Positions 16,509 to 23,954 of a stretch of 64,000 bases of DNA are shown here, piece by piece (within the stretch, counting starts at the first letter, position 1; every line of letters begins with the position of its first letter). This DNA comes from an uncultured Bacillota bacterium (GTDB lineage: Bacteria > Bacillota > Clostridia > Peptostreptococcales > Anaerovoracaceae). Position numbers and translations under genes: made by a program. Location: the NCBI GenBank assembly GCA_949287095.1, contig CASEFA010000004.1:62001-126000 (forward strand), written 5' to 3'. Below the pieces are notes generated by a model, which ran no database searches, was not told where the DNA came from, and was given only the letters and a program-made list of their open reading frames with translations.

Positions 16509-17423
16509 ATGAAATTAAAGGTCAGATTTTCTGCTGCGGTGCTTTGCCTGCTGCTGATTTTGTCCATGACGGGATGCTCTGACGCCATAAGCAGCGCCTT
16601 AGAGGATGCGGGACTGCTTCAGGAGGAGAAGCAGGTAAAGAGCGTATCCCTGGAGGACGTACCCGAGTACAGCGGTGACGAGTACATAGAGATAGACGGC
16701 GGGGTGCCTGATTTCTCGGACGACGAGGATTTTCAGCCGGGCTACGAATACTACAGCGACCTTGACAGCCTTGAAAGGTGCGGGCTGACGGAGGCTCTGG
16801 TGGGGCCGGAGACCATGCCGACGGAGGAGAGAGGAAGCATCGGAATGATAAAGCCGACGGGCTGGCATACCGTCCGCTACGACTTTGTGGACGGAAAGTA
16901 TCTGTATAACCGGTGCCATCTCATCGGATTTCAGCTTGCCGGAGAGAACGCCAACGAGAAGAACCTCATAACGGGCACGCGCTACATGAACACCGAAGGA
17001 ATGCTGCCTTTTGAGGACGAGGTGGCGGAGTACGTGCGCGAAACGGGGAATCACGTGATGTACAGGGTTATTCCGGTATTTGACGGGGACGACCTTGTGG
17101 CAAAGGGCGTGCAGATGGAGGCAAAGTCCGTAGAGGACGACACCATCTCCTTTAACGTATTTGTCTACAACATTCAGCCGGGAGTTGAAATCGACTACGC
17201 AACCGGTGAAAACTGGGAAGCGGGAAGCGACGAGGTCCGGGTGTCCGGCGAAACTGATGACGATGAAGCGGCCGCGGGCAAAATCCGCGGAAACAAGCGC
17301 TCCAGGATATACCATACACCTGACCTGGAGACCTACGACGATATGGAGGGCTCTAAAAACCTGATTCTCTTCGACACAGAGGAGGAGGCTCAGAAGGCCG
17401 GGTACAGGAAAGCGCAGAGATAG
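16509..17423 (+). CDS. Secreted DNA/RNA non-specific endonuclease, lipoprotein
   Basis: A 304-aa predicted surface nuclease. The signal peptide ends LSMTGC, so Cys23 is probably lipidated. The nuclease core at about residues 85-225 has NRCHLIGFQLAGENANEKNL followed by GTRYMN, matching the His-metal (DRGH-type) site of EndA/NucA-like DNA-entry nucleases, with Asp-Arg-Gly-His replaced by Asn-Arg-Cys-His. The C terminus (RIYHTPDLETYDDM...AQKAGY) resembles the Ada-type metal-binding tail but lacks its Cys ligands. A role in scavenging DNA or in uptake alongside DprA and YifB is possible but inferred. RBS AGGAG precedes the ATG. Confidence 0.8.
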   Translation: MKLKVRFSAAVLCLLLILSMTGCSDAISSALEDAGLLQEEKQVKSVSLEDVPEYSGDEYIEIDGGVPDFSDDEDFQPGYEYYSDLDSLERCGLTEALVGPETMPTEERGSIGMIKPTGWHTVRYDFVDGKYLYNRCHLIGFQLAGENANEKNLITGTRYMNTEGMLPFEDEVAEYVRETGNHVMYRVIPVFDGDDLVAKGVQMEAKSVEDDTISFNVFVYNIQPGVEIDYATGENWEAGSDEVRVSGETDDDEAAAGKIRGNKRSRIYHTPDLETYDDMEGSKNLILFDTEEEAQKAGYRKAQR

Positions 17424-17440
17424 AACAGTTTGAAGCAAAG

Positions 17441-17484
17441 AAACTGTGTGCCATCGAAGAATCGAGGGTGCGCAGTTTTTATTT
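17441..17484 (+). terminator. Terminator of the nuclease gene
   Basis: About 12-bp stem AAACTGTGTGCC/GGTGCGCAGTTT with three G-U pairs, then TTTTATTTT. Confidence 0.75.
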
Positions 17485-17492
17485 TGCTTTGA

Positions 17493-17666
17493 TTTAGTGC
17501 AACATCAAAAGGTCCGCTGCGTGCGGAGCAAATCGGAGCTGACCATTGCGGAAATCCGTATCATTACGAGGGGGAAACGGTATTAAAGGACGCTCCTGAC
17601 TTTGTCATATATGTTAGGAGTGAAATCCGGTTTGTAATACTTGGAGAACTTCGGACGACGATTTGA
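17493..17666 (+). other. Possible gene remnant without a start codon
   Basis: A 57-codon open frame between a TGA at 17490 and a TGA at 17664, with protein-like composition (for example EQIGADHCGNPYHYEGETV and APDFVIYVRSEIRF) but no ATG and no RBS. I do not recognise it. Its stop codon overlaps the first copy of the GGTCAA motif of the adjoining hairpin array. It may be the tail of a gene eroded by the array, or chance. Confidence 0.3.
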
Positions 17667-17848
17667 CCAGAGGGAACAAAATGAGCTTTCAGGTCAAGGT
17701 GAAATTTGACATAATTCAATACGTGATAACAAAAGGTCAAAGAATTTCCCGAACATAGTGCCGAATTCCTTGACCTTTTTAACTGTAGAATGTTGAAAGG
17801 TCAAAAATCGCCTTGACCTTTTTCGCGTGGAACCGAAATAGGTCAAAG
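17662..17848. repeat. Hairpin array A, motif GGTCAA/TTGACC
   Basis: Seven copies of GGTCAA or its complement in 187 bp: 17663, 17692, 17735, 17770, 17799, 17813, 17841. Two pairs form terminator-like hairpins: AAAAGGTCAAAGAATT (17731) with GAATTCCTTGACCTTTT (17763-17779), about 16 bp with one mismatch, and AAAGGTCAA (17796) with TTGACCTTT (17813), each followed by T-runs. The same extended motif recurs at 44.05-44.14 kb. Confidence 0.75.
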
Positions 17849-17881
17849 TGACAGCTGTTCAGGCAGTTTGGCCCATAAATC

Positions 17882-17938
17882 AGACCGCCCGCAGACTCGC
17901 GTGCTGATGCATCAGCGGGCCGTCAACTTTATTTTTTT
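17882..17938 (+). terminator. Terminator-like hairpin upstream of the TetR gene
   Basis: GACCGCCCGC pairs with GCGGGCCGTC around a loop that itself contains the palindrome GCTGATGCATCAGC; TTTATTTTTTT follows. Confidence 0.55.
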
Positions 17939-17967
17939 AAGTATTTGTCCGATGAGAAGATTTTTCG

Positions 17968-18027
17968 TTGACAATTATAGAAAAAGTGAGATAATTAGAC
18001 TATAGTATAAATTGGACAGGAGTCCAA
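17968..18027 (+). promoter_or_regulatory. Promoter and likely operator of the TetR gene
   Basis: TTGACA (17968-17973), 16-bp spacer, GATAAT (17990-17995), then an inverted repeat TTGGAC-N4-GTCCAA (18012-18027) just after the start point. This is the usual size and place of an autoregulatory TetR operator. Confidence 0.6.
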
Positions 18028-18141
18028 GCGTGCGGCAGGCCGGGTAGATTGCGTCGAAAACCGGCGGAGATACCGGCAGGCCGAAGCGACGACTGCAAAA
18101 CAGCCGAAGAACAGCCGCATTTTACACGAAAGGATTTCCCT

Positions 18142-18669
18142 ATGGAAAACACCAAGAGAGATATGACCAGGCGCACCATAATGCGCGCGGCCAGGGTCGT
18201 ATATGAGGAAAAGGGAATAGAGAACGCCAGCTTCAGCGATATTGCGGAAAGAGCGGGAGTTTCCAGGAGTACGGTTTTTAATTACTTTGCGGGAACTCAG
18301 GAAATGCTCACAGCTCTCTGCGGAAAGGAGATTGCGGATCTGGAGGCGGCGTACGAAGCGGGCGGACACAGAGGAAAGGAAGGCATTATCAGCATTTTCG
18401 AGACTCTTGTGGAGGACACCGCGAAGTTTCCCAAGCTTGTTACCAGCATCATTTATTCTGCGCTGGTGAGCGGAAGCGAGGATAATCCGCTGAAGATGAT
18501 TGAAGAACTTCTGGCAAGGAATCTTGAGGACGATGAGGACGGCATAAAGAACATGCTGCTTATGGGGGCTTACTACGGACTTGTAAATCATTACCATATG
18601 AGCAATCTGCCTTTTGAAGGAGAGAAGATGAAGGAGCAGATGCGGGAAATGATTGACGCTGTAATTTAG
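18142..18669 (+). CDS. TetR-family transcriptional regulator
   Basis: A 175-aa regulator with an N-terminal helix-turn-helix (about 10-55: TIMRAARVVYEEKGIENASFSDIAERAGVSRSTVFNYF) and a helical ligand domain. Start ATG 18142 is preferred to 18049 because AAGGA lies 8 bases ahead and the HTH then sits at the usual distance from the N terminus. A palindrome TTGGAC-N4-GTCCAA in its own leader suggests self-repression. The following kinase gene, its likely target, is truncated after 46 codons, so the regulator may have lost its main partner. Confidence 0.85.
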   Translation: MENTKRDMTRRTIMRAARVVYEEKGIENASFSDIAERAGVSRSTVFNYFAGTQEMLTALCGKEIADLEAAYEAGGHRGKEGIISIFETLVEDTAKFPKLVTSIIYSALVSGSEDNPLKMIEELLARNLEDDEDGIKNMLLMGAYYGLVNHYHMSNLPFEGEKMKEQMREMIDAVI

Positions 18670-18686
18670 ATTCTGTAAGGAGGACG

Positions 18687-18827
18687 ATGGCAGTTAAAGT
18701 AATTACTTACGATGTCGGAACTACGGGCATGAAGGCGTGTCTGTTTGACATTTCTGCCGAAGAAAGCGTGATAAATACGTATAAAGTATACTCCCGTCAG
18801 TCGCAAACTTCAATTACGGAATCGTGA
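18687..18827 (+). pseudogene. Truncated FGGY-family carbohydrate kinase (5' end only)
   Basis: ATG 18687 with strong RBS AAGGAGG 17 bp after the TetR stop. The 46 codons read VITYDVGTTGMKACLFDIS, the ATP-binding N terminus of FGGY kinases (D-x-G-T-T/S-x-x-K-x-x-L/V-F/V), which normally run to about 500 residues. Similarity ends near 18800 and a TGA follows at 18825. The rest of the gene is missing and repeat array B begins about 30 bp later. A deletion, possibly associated with the array, is the simplest reading. Confidence 0.75.
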
Positions 18828-18857
18828 GAAACGGGCGGGGCAGAGGAGGATGAGGCA

Positions 18858-19156
18858 GATGGAACGGAGGTAGTGGATGGAGCGGTGACGTCAGATGGAG
18901 CGGTGACCTCAGATGGGGAGGTGACAAATAGATGAATTTGGTGCTGCTGTGTCACCTCTGTCACCACAGAGGGACACAAAGTGCGGAATGTGGTGACATA
19001 TTCTGCTGAATGCGGCTTATCTGTCACCATTTTGCGGGAAAATCCGCTGAAATCGGAGTGAATTCGCATGCTGTGGTGACAAAAGAGGAGACAAACATCA
19101 CATCTGTCACCGCCAAAGCAAAGCATCTGTCACCACCAAAGCGCATCCGTTACCAC
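18858..19156. repeat. Hairpin and tandem-repeat array B, motif GGTGACA/TGTCACC
   Basis: Four tandem 18-bp units GATGGAGCGGTGACGTCA-like (18858-18929, the first degenerate), then hairpins GAGGTGACA/TGTCACCTC (18918-18958), TGTCACCACA/TGTGGTGACA (18959-18998) and TGTCACCA/TGGTGACA (19022-19081), then two 19-bp direct repeats of type CATCTGTCACCRCCAAAGC (19101, 19124) and a degenerate third. Ten GGTGAC or GTCACC copies occur in about 250 bp. Confidence 0.8.
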
Positions 19157-19206
19157 ATATGCATCCTCCATCTCAAGATCAAAAAACGTCCCATTCATCG
19201 CAGCTA

Positions 19207-19235
19207 TTGAAATATGACGCAGCGGAGCATATAAT
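19207..19235 (+). promoter_or_regulatory. Promoter of the 19.3-kb membrane-anchored protein
   Basis: TTGAAA (19207-19212), 17-bp spacer, TATAAT (19230-19235). Confidence 0.65.
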
Positions 19236-19259
19236 CGAAGGCAGGAGGGCGGAGCCGGT

Positions 19260-20123
19260 ATGAGTAAAGTTACGAAAGGCGGAAAGAAAAAAGCGGCGGC
19301 GGCGCTGATAATACTCGCAGTGCTGGCTGCATTCATATGGTCGCCTTTTTCGAACTACGGAATTTCTTTTGCGGTGATGAAGGTATACAGCGGAATCCAC
19401 GAGAGGGAAAGCCTGATGGCGGAAGCGGGAATCGAGATTGAAATTCCGGGCGGCACAGTGACTGAGGAAAAGGACTGGTATCCTTTCGTTATGACGTACA
19501 ACCCGGGTGACGGCTTCGGCCGGTTCACGGGTGAGGACGCAGAGCTTTCCATAATGTACAATTTTCCGGCTTTTGACGTGACAAAGGGCGGGAGTATGCT
19601 GTTCAACCCGTCGTCCCCGTACTACAACGGCTTTTACGGGGCGTATATGATAGAGGGTGAGGACGGCGACGGCAATCCTTATGGCTTCGACAAAGACGGC
19701 AGATTGGATCTCGACGCCGTGTCAAAGGTGCCGGAGTTCGATTTTCAGTATCTGGTTCTGGCTGACTTCGGACTTGAGCGGGAGGATATGGTCTTTGAGT
19801 GGGAGATTGCGGATTTTGAGGAAGGAGTAAGCTACGCGGGAAGCGACGGCTGGACCAGGGTGGACGCCGTACTTACGGTAAACGGGGCGTATCACCACAG
19901 GGACAAATTCCGCAGTTCTTATCTTCAGTACGGAACGCCGGCAGGCTTTGACGGAAAGGACGCGGATTTTGCGCCGGTTGAGATGAAGGGGCGGGTTTAC
20001 GGAAAGTATTTTGACGAGTACGGCGCAGGCATATTCTTTTACGTAATGGCGGCGGACGAAGGAGTTCTAAAAGCCTGCGACGAAGAGATTCTGTCGGGCA
20101 GCAGAATCAGGGAAGTATCCTGA
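19260..20123 (+). CDS. Hypothetical membrane-anchored extracytoplasmic protein
   Basis: A 287-aa protein. A basic start (KVTKGGKKK) is followed by one hydrophobic helix at about 11-30 and then a long acidic, Gly/Tyr/Asp-rich domain with no cysteine until near the C terminus, so it is probably a type II anchored protein with its bulk outside. I do not recognise the family or any catalytic motif. It has its own promoter and a strong AGGAGG RBS, so it looks like a working single gene despite lying beside array B. Confidence 0.75.
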   Translation: MSKVTKGGKKKAAAALIILAVLAAFIWSPFSNYGISFAVMKVYSGIHERESLMAEAGIEIEIPGGTVTEEKDWYPFVMTYNPGDGFGRFTGEDAELSIMYNFPAFDVTKGGSMLFNPSSPYYNGFYGAYMIEGEDGDGNPYGFDKDGRLDLDAVSKVPEFDFQYLVLADFGLEREDMVFEWEIADFEEGVSYAGSDGWTRVDAVLTVNGAYHHRDKFRSSYLQYGTPAGFDGKDADFAPVEMKGRVYGKYFDEYGAGIFFYVMAADEGVLKACDEEILSGSRIREVS

Positions 20124-20180
20124 ACTTACGAATGGTTTTCAGGTCAGACACATCTGGGAGAGACTGCGCAAAATTTCTCC

Positions 20181-20209
20181 TTGCACGCCACTCTGAAAAA
20201 TAGTATAAT
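20181..20209 (+). promoter_or_regulatory. Promoter of rpsU
   Basis: TTGCAC (20181-20186), 17-bp spacer, TATAAT (20204-20209). Confidence 0.65.
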
Positions 20210-20276
20210 ATTGCCGTTATAGGCTGACACTGTTCACAGCTTCATATTTCAAGTTAGTCAGGAGGTGAATTGGAAT

Positions 20277-20456
20277 ATGGCACAGGTAATCGTCAGAGAA
20301 AATGAAAGTCTTGAGAGCGCTCTTAAGAGATTTAAGAGATCTTGCGCCAGAGACGGCGTTATGGCTGAGGTTAGAAAAAGAGAGCATTACGAGAAGCCAA
20401 GCGTAAAGAGAAAGAAAAAGTCTGAGGCAGCCAGAAAAAAGGCTAAGAAATATTAA
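20277..20456 (+). CDS. rpsU: 30S ribosomal protein S21
   Basis: A 59-aa basic protein matching S21 over its length: [19 protein letters not shown], then [22 protein letters not shown] and a Lys/Arg-rich tail. S21 helps the small subunit pair with the Shine-Dalgarno sequence. The start is ATG 20277 rather than the upstream in-frame ATG at 20265, since AGGAGGTG (20260-20267) overlaps the latter and is spaced 9 bases from 20277. It forms an operon with yqeY, as in many Bacillota. Confidence 0.95.
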   Translation: MAQVIVRENESLESALKRFKRSCARDGVMAEVRKREHYEKPSVKRKKKSEAARKKAKKY

Positions 20457-20490
20457 TTTTGTTCTGTAAGTTAAAATCGAGGTGATTTTA

Positions 20491-20937
20491 ATGAGTATTA
20501 AAGAACAGCTTATGGCGGATTTCAAGGAGGCTATGAAGGCTCACGATGAAGTCGCCAAGAATACTATAAGTCTCGCCCGTGCGGCAGTTAAGCAGTACGA
20601 GGTAGACAACCGCGAAGAACTGGATGATGCCGGCGTCATCGCCATTTTGACCAAGCAGGTGAAGATGCGAAAGGATGCCCTCGCCGACTTTGAGAAGGCG
20701 GGAAGAACAGATCTGACGGAAGCTTATAACGCAGAGATAGAAGTCCTGAATAAGTACCTCCCGGAGCAGATGTCCATGGATGAAATCAGGGACGTGGTGA
20801 AGGAGACTGCTGCGGCGCTCGGAATAGAGGGCGGCAGGGAGAATATGGGAAAACTTATGGGTCCGGTCATGGGAAAGCTTAAGGGCAAGGCCGACGGAAA
20901 CACTGTAAGAGAAGCGGTTCAGGAATTCCTGTCCTAA
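20491..20937 (+). CDS. yqeY: YqeY/GatB-like domain protein
   Basis: A 148-aa helical protein of the YqeY family, related to the tail domain of the amidotransferase subunit GatB (SIKEQLMADFKEAMKAHD at the start, YLPEQMS near 88 and GKLMGPVMGKLKGKADG near 122). Its role is uncertain; tRNA-related functions are proposed from the GatB tie. Start ATG 20491 follows GAGGTGAT, so the GTG at 20482 is part of the RBS. It lies 34 bp after rpsU. Confidence 0.9.
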   Translation: MSIKEQLMADFKEAMKAHDEVAKNTISLARAAVKQYEVDNREELDDAGVIAILTKQVKMRKDALADFEKAGRTDLTEAYNAEIEVLNKYLPEQMSMDEIRDVVKETAAALGIEGGRENMGKLMGPVMGKLKGKADGNTVREAVQEFLS

Positions 20938-20955
20938 ATGAATTAAAGAAAGAAG

Positions 20956-21010
20956 AACGGAACTTATGCAAAGGCGGATTAGCTGCCAGGCAAAGAGTTC
21001 CGTTTTTTAT
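20956..21010 (+). terminator. Terminator of rpsU-yqeY
   Basis: AACGGAACT/AGTTCCGTT 9-bp stem with a long internally paired loop, then TTTTATTTT. Confidence 0.8.
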
Positions 21011-21064
21011 TTTCGGCAAAACAGTAAAAATAATAGAAAATTACCAAAAAATACATGTAATATA

Positions 21065-21093
21065 TTGACAGTAAATACCTCCTGTGGTAGACT
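21065..21093 (+). promoter_or_regulatory. Promoter of yraN-yifB-dprA
   Basis: TTGACA (21065-21070), 17-bp spacer, TAGACT (21088-21093). A hairpin CTTTCCG/CGGAAAG (21091-21114) follows and touches the RBS GGGGGAGG. Confidence 0.5.
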
Positions 21094-21128
21094 TTCCGAA
21101 AACTTTTACGGAAAGGGGGAGGAAACGG

Positions 21129-21473
21129 TTGAAAAGCGGAGGATGGAATAAAGCAATCGGCAGTGCGGGCGAAGATCTGGCATGCAGGTATCTCGCCGAA
21201 AAAGGATATGAAATACTCGAAAGAAGCTTCAGGTGCAGATCCGGTGAAATAGACGTAATAGCTGTGAAAAACGGGGAGATGGCCTTTGTGGAGGTGAAAA
21301 CCAGAACGGGAAGAAATTTCGGATATCCGGCAGACGCAGTGGATCACACGAAGCTCGCCAGGATGAAAAAGTGTGCTGAGTATTATCTCATGATGACGGA
21401 AAGAATCTGTGATTCCGTCAGGCTTGATGTAATCGAAGTGGAGATACGTCACATTCAGAGGGTGTACAGGTGA
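21129..21473 (+). CDS. yraN: YraN/UPF0102-family putative nuclease
   Basis: A 114-aa protein starting at TTG 21129, chosen because GGGGGAGG ends 7 bases upstream and the product then opens with GWNKAIGSAGEDLACRYL, the family's usual N terminus. It has the restriction-endonuclease-like core: E (GEDLA), GEIDVIAV and FVEVKTR (the D...E-x-K triad). UPF0102 proteins often sit beside yifB and dprA and are thought to act on DNA, but no activity is firmly assigned. The next reading frame begins 12 bp after its stop. Confidence 0.9.
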   Translation: MKSGGWNKAIGSAGEDLACRYLAEKGYEILERSFRCRSGEIDVIAVKNGEMAFVEVKTRTGRNFGYPADAVDHTKLARMKKCAEYYLMMTERICDSVRLDVIEVEIRHIQRVYR

Positions 21474-21484
21474 GGAGGCGGAGA

Positions 21485-23002
21485 ATGATATCGAGAGTAA
21501 TTACAGCGGCCGTTAAGGGAATGAGCGGAGTGAGAATACTGGTAGAGATTGATATAGCAAGAGGACTTCCGGCCATGACGGTGGTAGGACTGGGAGACGC
21601 GGCTGTAAAAGAGTCGAGGGAAAGAATAAGGTCGGCAGTAACGAGCAGAGGATACACTTTCCCCGGCATGAGAATAACGGTTAATCTGTCTCCGGCCTGC
21701 ATACGGAAAAGGGGAAGTCATTTTGACCTTGCCATTGCCATGGGGATTCTCTCAGCATCCGGACAGGTGTTTGACAGAAAGCTTGCAGAGACGGCATTTA
21801 TAGGAGAACTGTCTCTCGGCGGAGATGTACGGGGATGCAGCGGCATTCTGCCTATGATTGCCGAGCTCAGAAAAAGCGGGATAAAAGGGGTCGTAATACC
21901 GGAAGAAAACGTATGGGAGGCGGCTCTCTTCGACGATATGGACGTGTATCCGGTGAAAAGTCTTTCGGAAGCTGCAGACGTTGCAAACCTAATAAGAGAG
22001 GCCAAAGACCGTGAGCCGGTATCGCATGAATATCTGTGCGGAAATTCCGACGGAGAAACCGCAGACTTCGGGGATGTGAAAGGACAGGAGCAGGCCAAGA
22101 GAGCCATTACAGTTGCCGTTGCCGGAGGACACGGACTTCTGATGACCGGAAGCCCTGCCACCGGAAAGACCATGCTGGCGTCGAGGATTCCGGGGATTAT
22201 GATGCCCATGGACAGAGAAGAACTGATGGAAACGGCAGCAATTTACTCCGCAGCGGGATTGCTGGGGAAAAACCGGCCATTTGCATCCGGAAGACCTTTT
22301 CGGTGTCCGGGGACGGCTATATCAAAGGCAGGACTCATAGGAGGAGGATATCCTCCCGTTCCCGGAGAAATAACTCTGGCTCACAGGGGAGTGCTTTTTC
22401 TCGACGAAGTGGGTGAATATGAGCGAGACGTCATAGAAGCGCTGCGGATTCCTCTGGAAAAGAAGGAAATATCACTTATAAGGCGGGGAGAAAAGTACGT
22501 TTTTCCGGCGGACTGTCTGCTGGTGGCTGCGACAAATCCCTGCAAATGCGGATATTACGGAGACGGAACGGACCGGTGCACATGTACGGAGGATGAAGTG
22601 AGAAGGTACAGGGGCAGGCTCTCCGGACCCGTTCTCGACAGGATTGACATGCATATATATCTGAATCCGGTTAATTACGGGGATTTAGGCGATAAAAATG
22701 CTGTGACGAGCGATATGATGAGAGAAAAGGTGGAGCAGGCATGGATTGCGCAAAAGAGAAGGTACGACGGCACGGGAATAAGGCTGAACGGGAGTCTTGA
22801 TGAAGCGGGCGCATGTGAATTCTGCAGTGCCGGAGAAGATGGAGAGGAGCTTTTGAAAAATGCATATGAAAGGCTTAAACTTAACCCGCGCACACTGTTC
22901 AAGGTAAGAAAAATAGCGAGAACCATAGCAGATATTGACGGCGCGGAAAATGTGGAAGCTTATCACGTTGCCGAGGCGCTTCAGTACAGAGAAAGGGAAT
23001 AG
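21485..23002 (+). CDS. yifB: YifB/ComM-family Mg-chelatase-like AAA ATPase
   Basis: A 505-aa ATPase. The N-terminal Lon-protease-like fold (DIARGLPAMTVVGLGDAAVKES, VNLSPACIRKRGSHFDL) is followed by an AAA core with Walker A TGSPATGKT near residue 225, Walker B GVLFLDEVGE near 305 and an insert with paired cysteines (NPCKCGYYGD, CTCTEDE). ComM, the characterised relative, is a helicase that promotes branch migration in natural transformation. Start ATG 21485 follows GAGGAGG; the GTG at 21470 would lie in front of that RBS. Next to dprA, this suggests a DNA-uptake or recombination unit. Confidence 0.9.
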   Translation: MISRVITAAVKGMSGVRILVEIDIARGLPAMTVVGLGDAAVKESRERIRSAVTSRGYTFPGMRITVNLSPACIRKRGSHFDLAIAMGILSASGQVFDRKLAETAFIGELSLGGDVRGCSGILPMIAELRKSGIKGVVIPEENVWEAALFDDMDVYPVKSLSEAADVANLIREAKDREPVSHEYLCGNSDGETADFGDVKGQEQAKRAITVAVAGGHGLLMTGSPATGKTMLASRIPGIMMPMDREELMETAAIYSAAGLLGKNRPFASGRPFRCPGTAISKAGLIGGGYPPVPGEITLAHRGVLFLDEVGEYERDVIEALRIPLEKKEISLIRRGEKYVFPADCLLVAATNPCKCGYYGDGTDRCTCTEDEVRRYRGRLSGPVLDRIDMHIYLNPVNYGDLGDKNAVTSDMMREKVEQAWIAQKRRYDGTGIRLNGSLDEAGACEFCSAGEDGEELLKNAYERLKLNPRTLFKVRKIARTIADIDGAENVEAYHVAEALQYRERE

Positions 23003-23004
23003 AA

Positions 23005-23871
23005 ATGGAAACGGCGACAAAGTGCGCATTTACGGCGGACAAAGAATTTCTCAGGGATTTGAATGAGTTGGCGACGCCAGCAGAGAAAATCTATTACAGA
23101 GGGAATTTAGGCCTTCTGGAGGGGCCGTGCGTGGCGGTAGTGGGCAGCCGTTCCTGTACGGCTTACGGAATCAAAGTGGCGGAGCATATAGCGGGAAAGC
23201 TTGCGGAGAATCAGATTACGATAATAAGCGGTCTTGCAAGGGGGATTGACACGGTCGCTCACAGGGCAGCCGTTGATGCGGGAGGAAAAACTGTTGGGGT
23301 GCTGGCATGCGGAACAGATATATGCTATCCCGCATCTAACGGAAAGCTGCAGAAAATGATGGAAAAGAATCAGCTTATCCTTTCGGAGCATCCGGACGGG
23401 ACGACCCCCAGGCCGTACTTCTTCCCGCTCAGGAACAGGATCATAAGCTGCCTTTCTGACGCGGTGGTGATAGTGGAGGCGGGAAACAGGAGCGGGGCGC
23501 TCATAACGGCCGAGTATGCCGCGGAGCAGGGAAAAATTCTCTATGCAGTTCCGGGAAATATAACCAGCCGGTCGAGTCACGGCTGCAACATGCTGATAAG
23601 GGATGGAGTTACGCCGCTGATTCTTGCGGACGATATAATTACCGACCTGGGACTTACGCCCGTTACGGAAGACACTGCGGCGGAGAAGTCTCTTGGAACG
23701 GAAGAAAAGATAGTGCTGAATATAGTCAGAAAAAACGGAGAAGTTTCAATAGAAGAAATTGTTCACAAGACTAACAAAAAAGCGGCTGAGATTAGTGGTA
23801 TAATCACTGTGTTAGAGATGAAAGGCCTGATTTTTTTCGAAATGGGAAAAGTTCTGGTTGCAAAATTCTGA
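23005..23871 (+). CDS. dprA: DNA processing protein DprA
   Basis: A 288-aa protein with the DprA Rossmann fold: VAVVGSRSCTAYG near residue 35, IISGLARGIDTVAHRAAVDAGGKTVGVLACG, FPLRNRII and VEAGNRSGALITAEYA, then a C-terminal winged-helix (about 225-288). It lacks the N-terminal SAM domain, starting close to the Rossmann fold, so it is slightly shorter than usual. DprA loads RecA on incoming single-stranded DNA. It starts 2 bp after yifB's stop. Confidence 0.93.
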   Translation: METATKCAFTADKEFLRDLNELATPAEKIYYRGNLGLLEGPCVAVVGSRSCTAYGIKVAEHIAGKLAENQITIISGLARGIDTVAHRAAVDAGGKTVGVLACGTDICYPASNGKLQKMMEKNQLILSEHPDGTTPRPYFFPLRNRIISCLSDAVVIVEAGNRSGALITAEYAAEQGKILYAVPGNITSRSSHGCNMLIRDGVTPLILADDIITDLGLTPVTEDTAAEKSLGTEEKIVLNIVRKNGEVSIEEIVHKTNKKAAEISGIITVLEMKGLIFFEMGKVLVAKF

Positions 23872-23886
23872 ACCCGCTAATATAAT
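23858..23886 (+). promoter_or_regulatory. Promoter of topA
   Basis: TTGCAA (23858-23863, inside the dprA end), 17-bp spacer, TATAAT (23881-23886). Confidence 0.65.
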
Positions 23887-23954
23887 AATGGTTTGTTGAA
23901 AAGTCAGTAAAAGCAGACTCTGAAGAATATCTGTGCGGAAAGTCAGGAGGAGAA

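Noticed and set aside
18797..19126. 109-codon minus-strand frame rich in Ser, Pro, Thr and Val
   Set aside because: Produced by the GGTGAC repeats of array B; no RBS and low-complexity product.
18858..19156. CRISPR array
   Set aside because: Repeats are 18-19 bp, partly inverted and without regular unique spacers; no cas genes are present.
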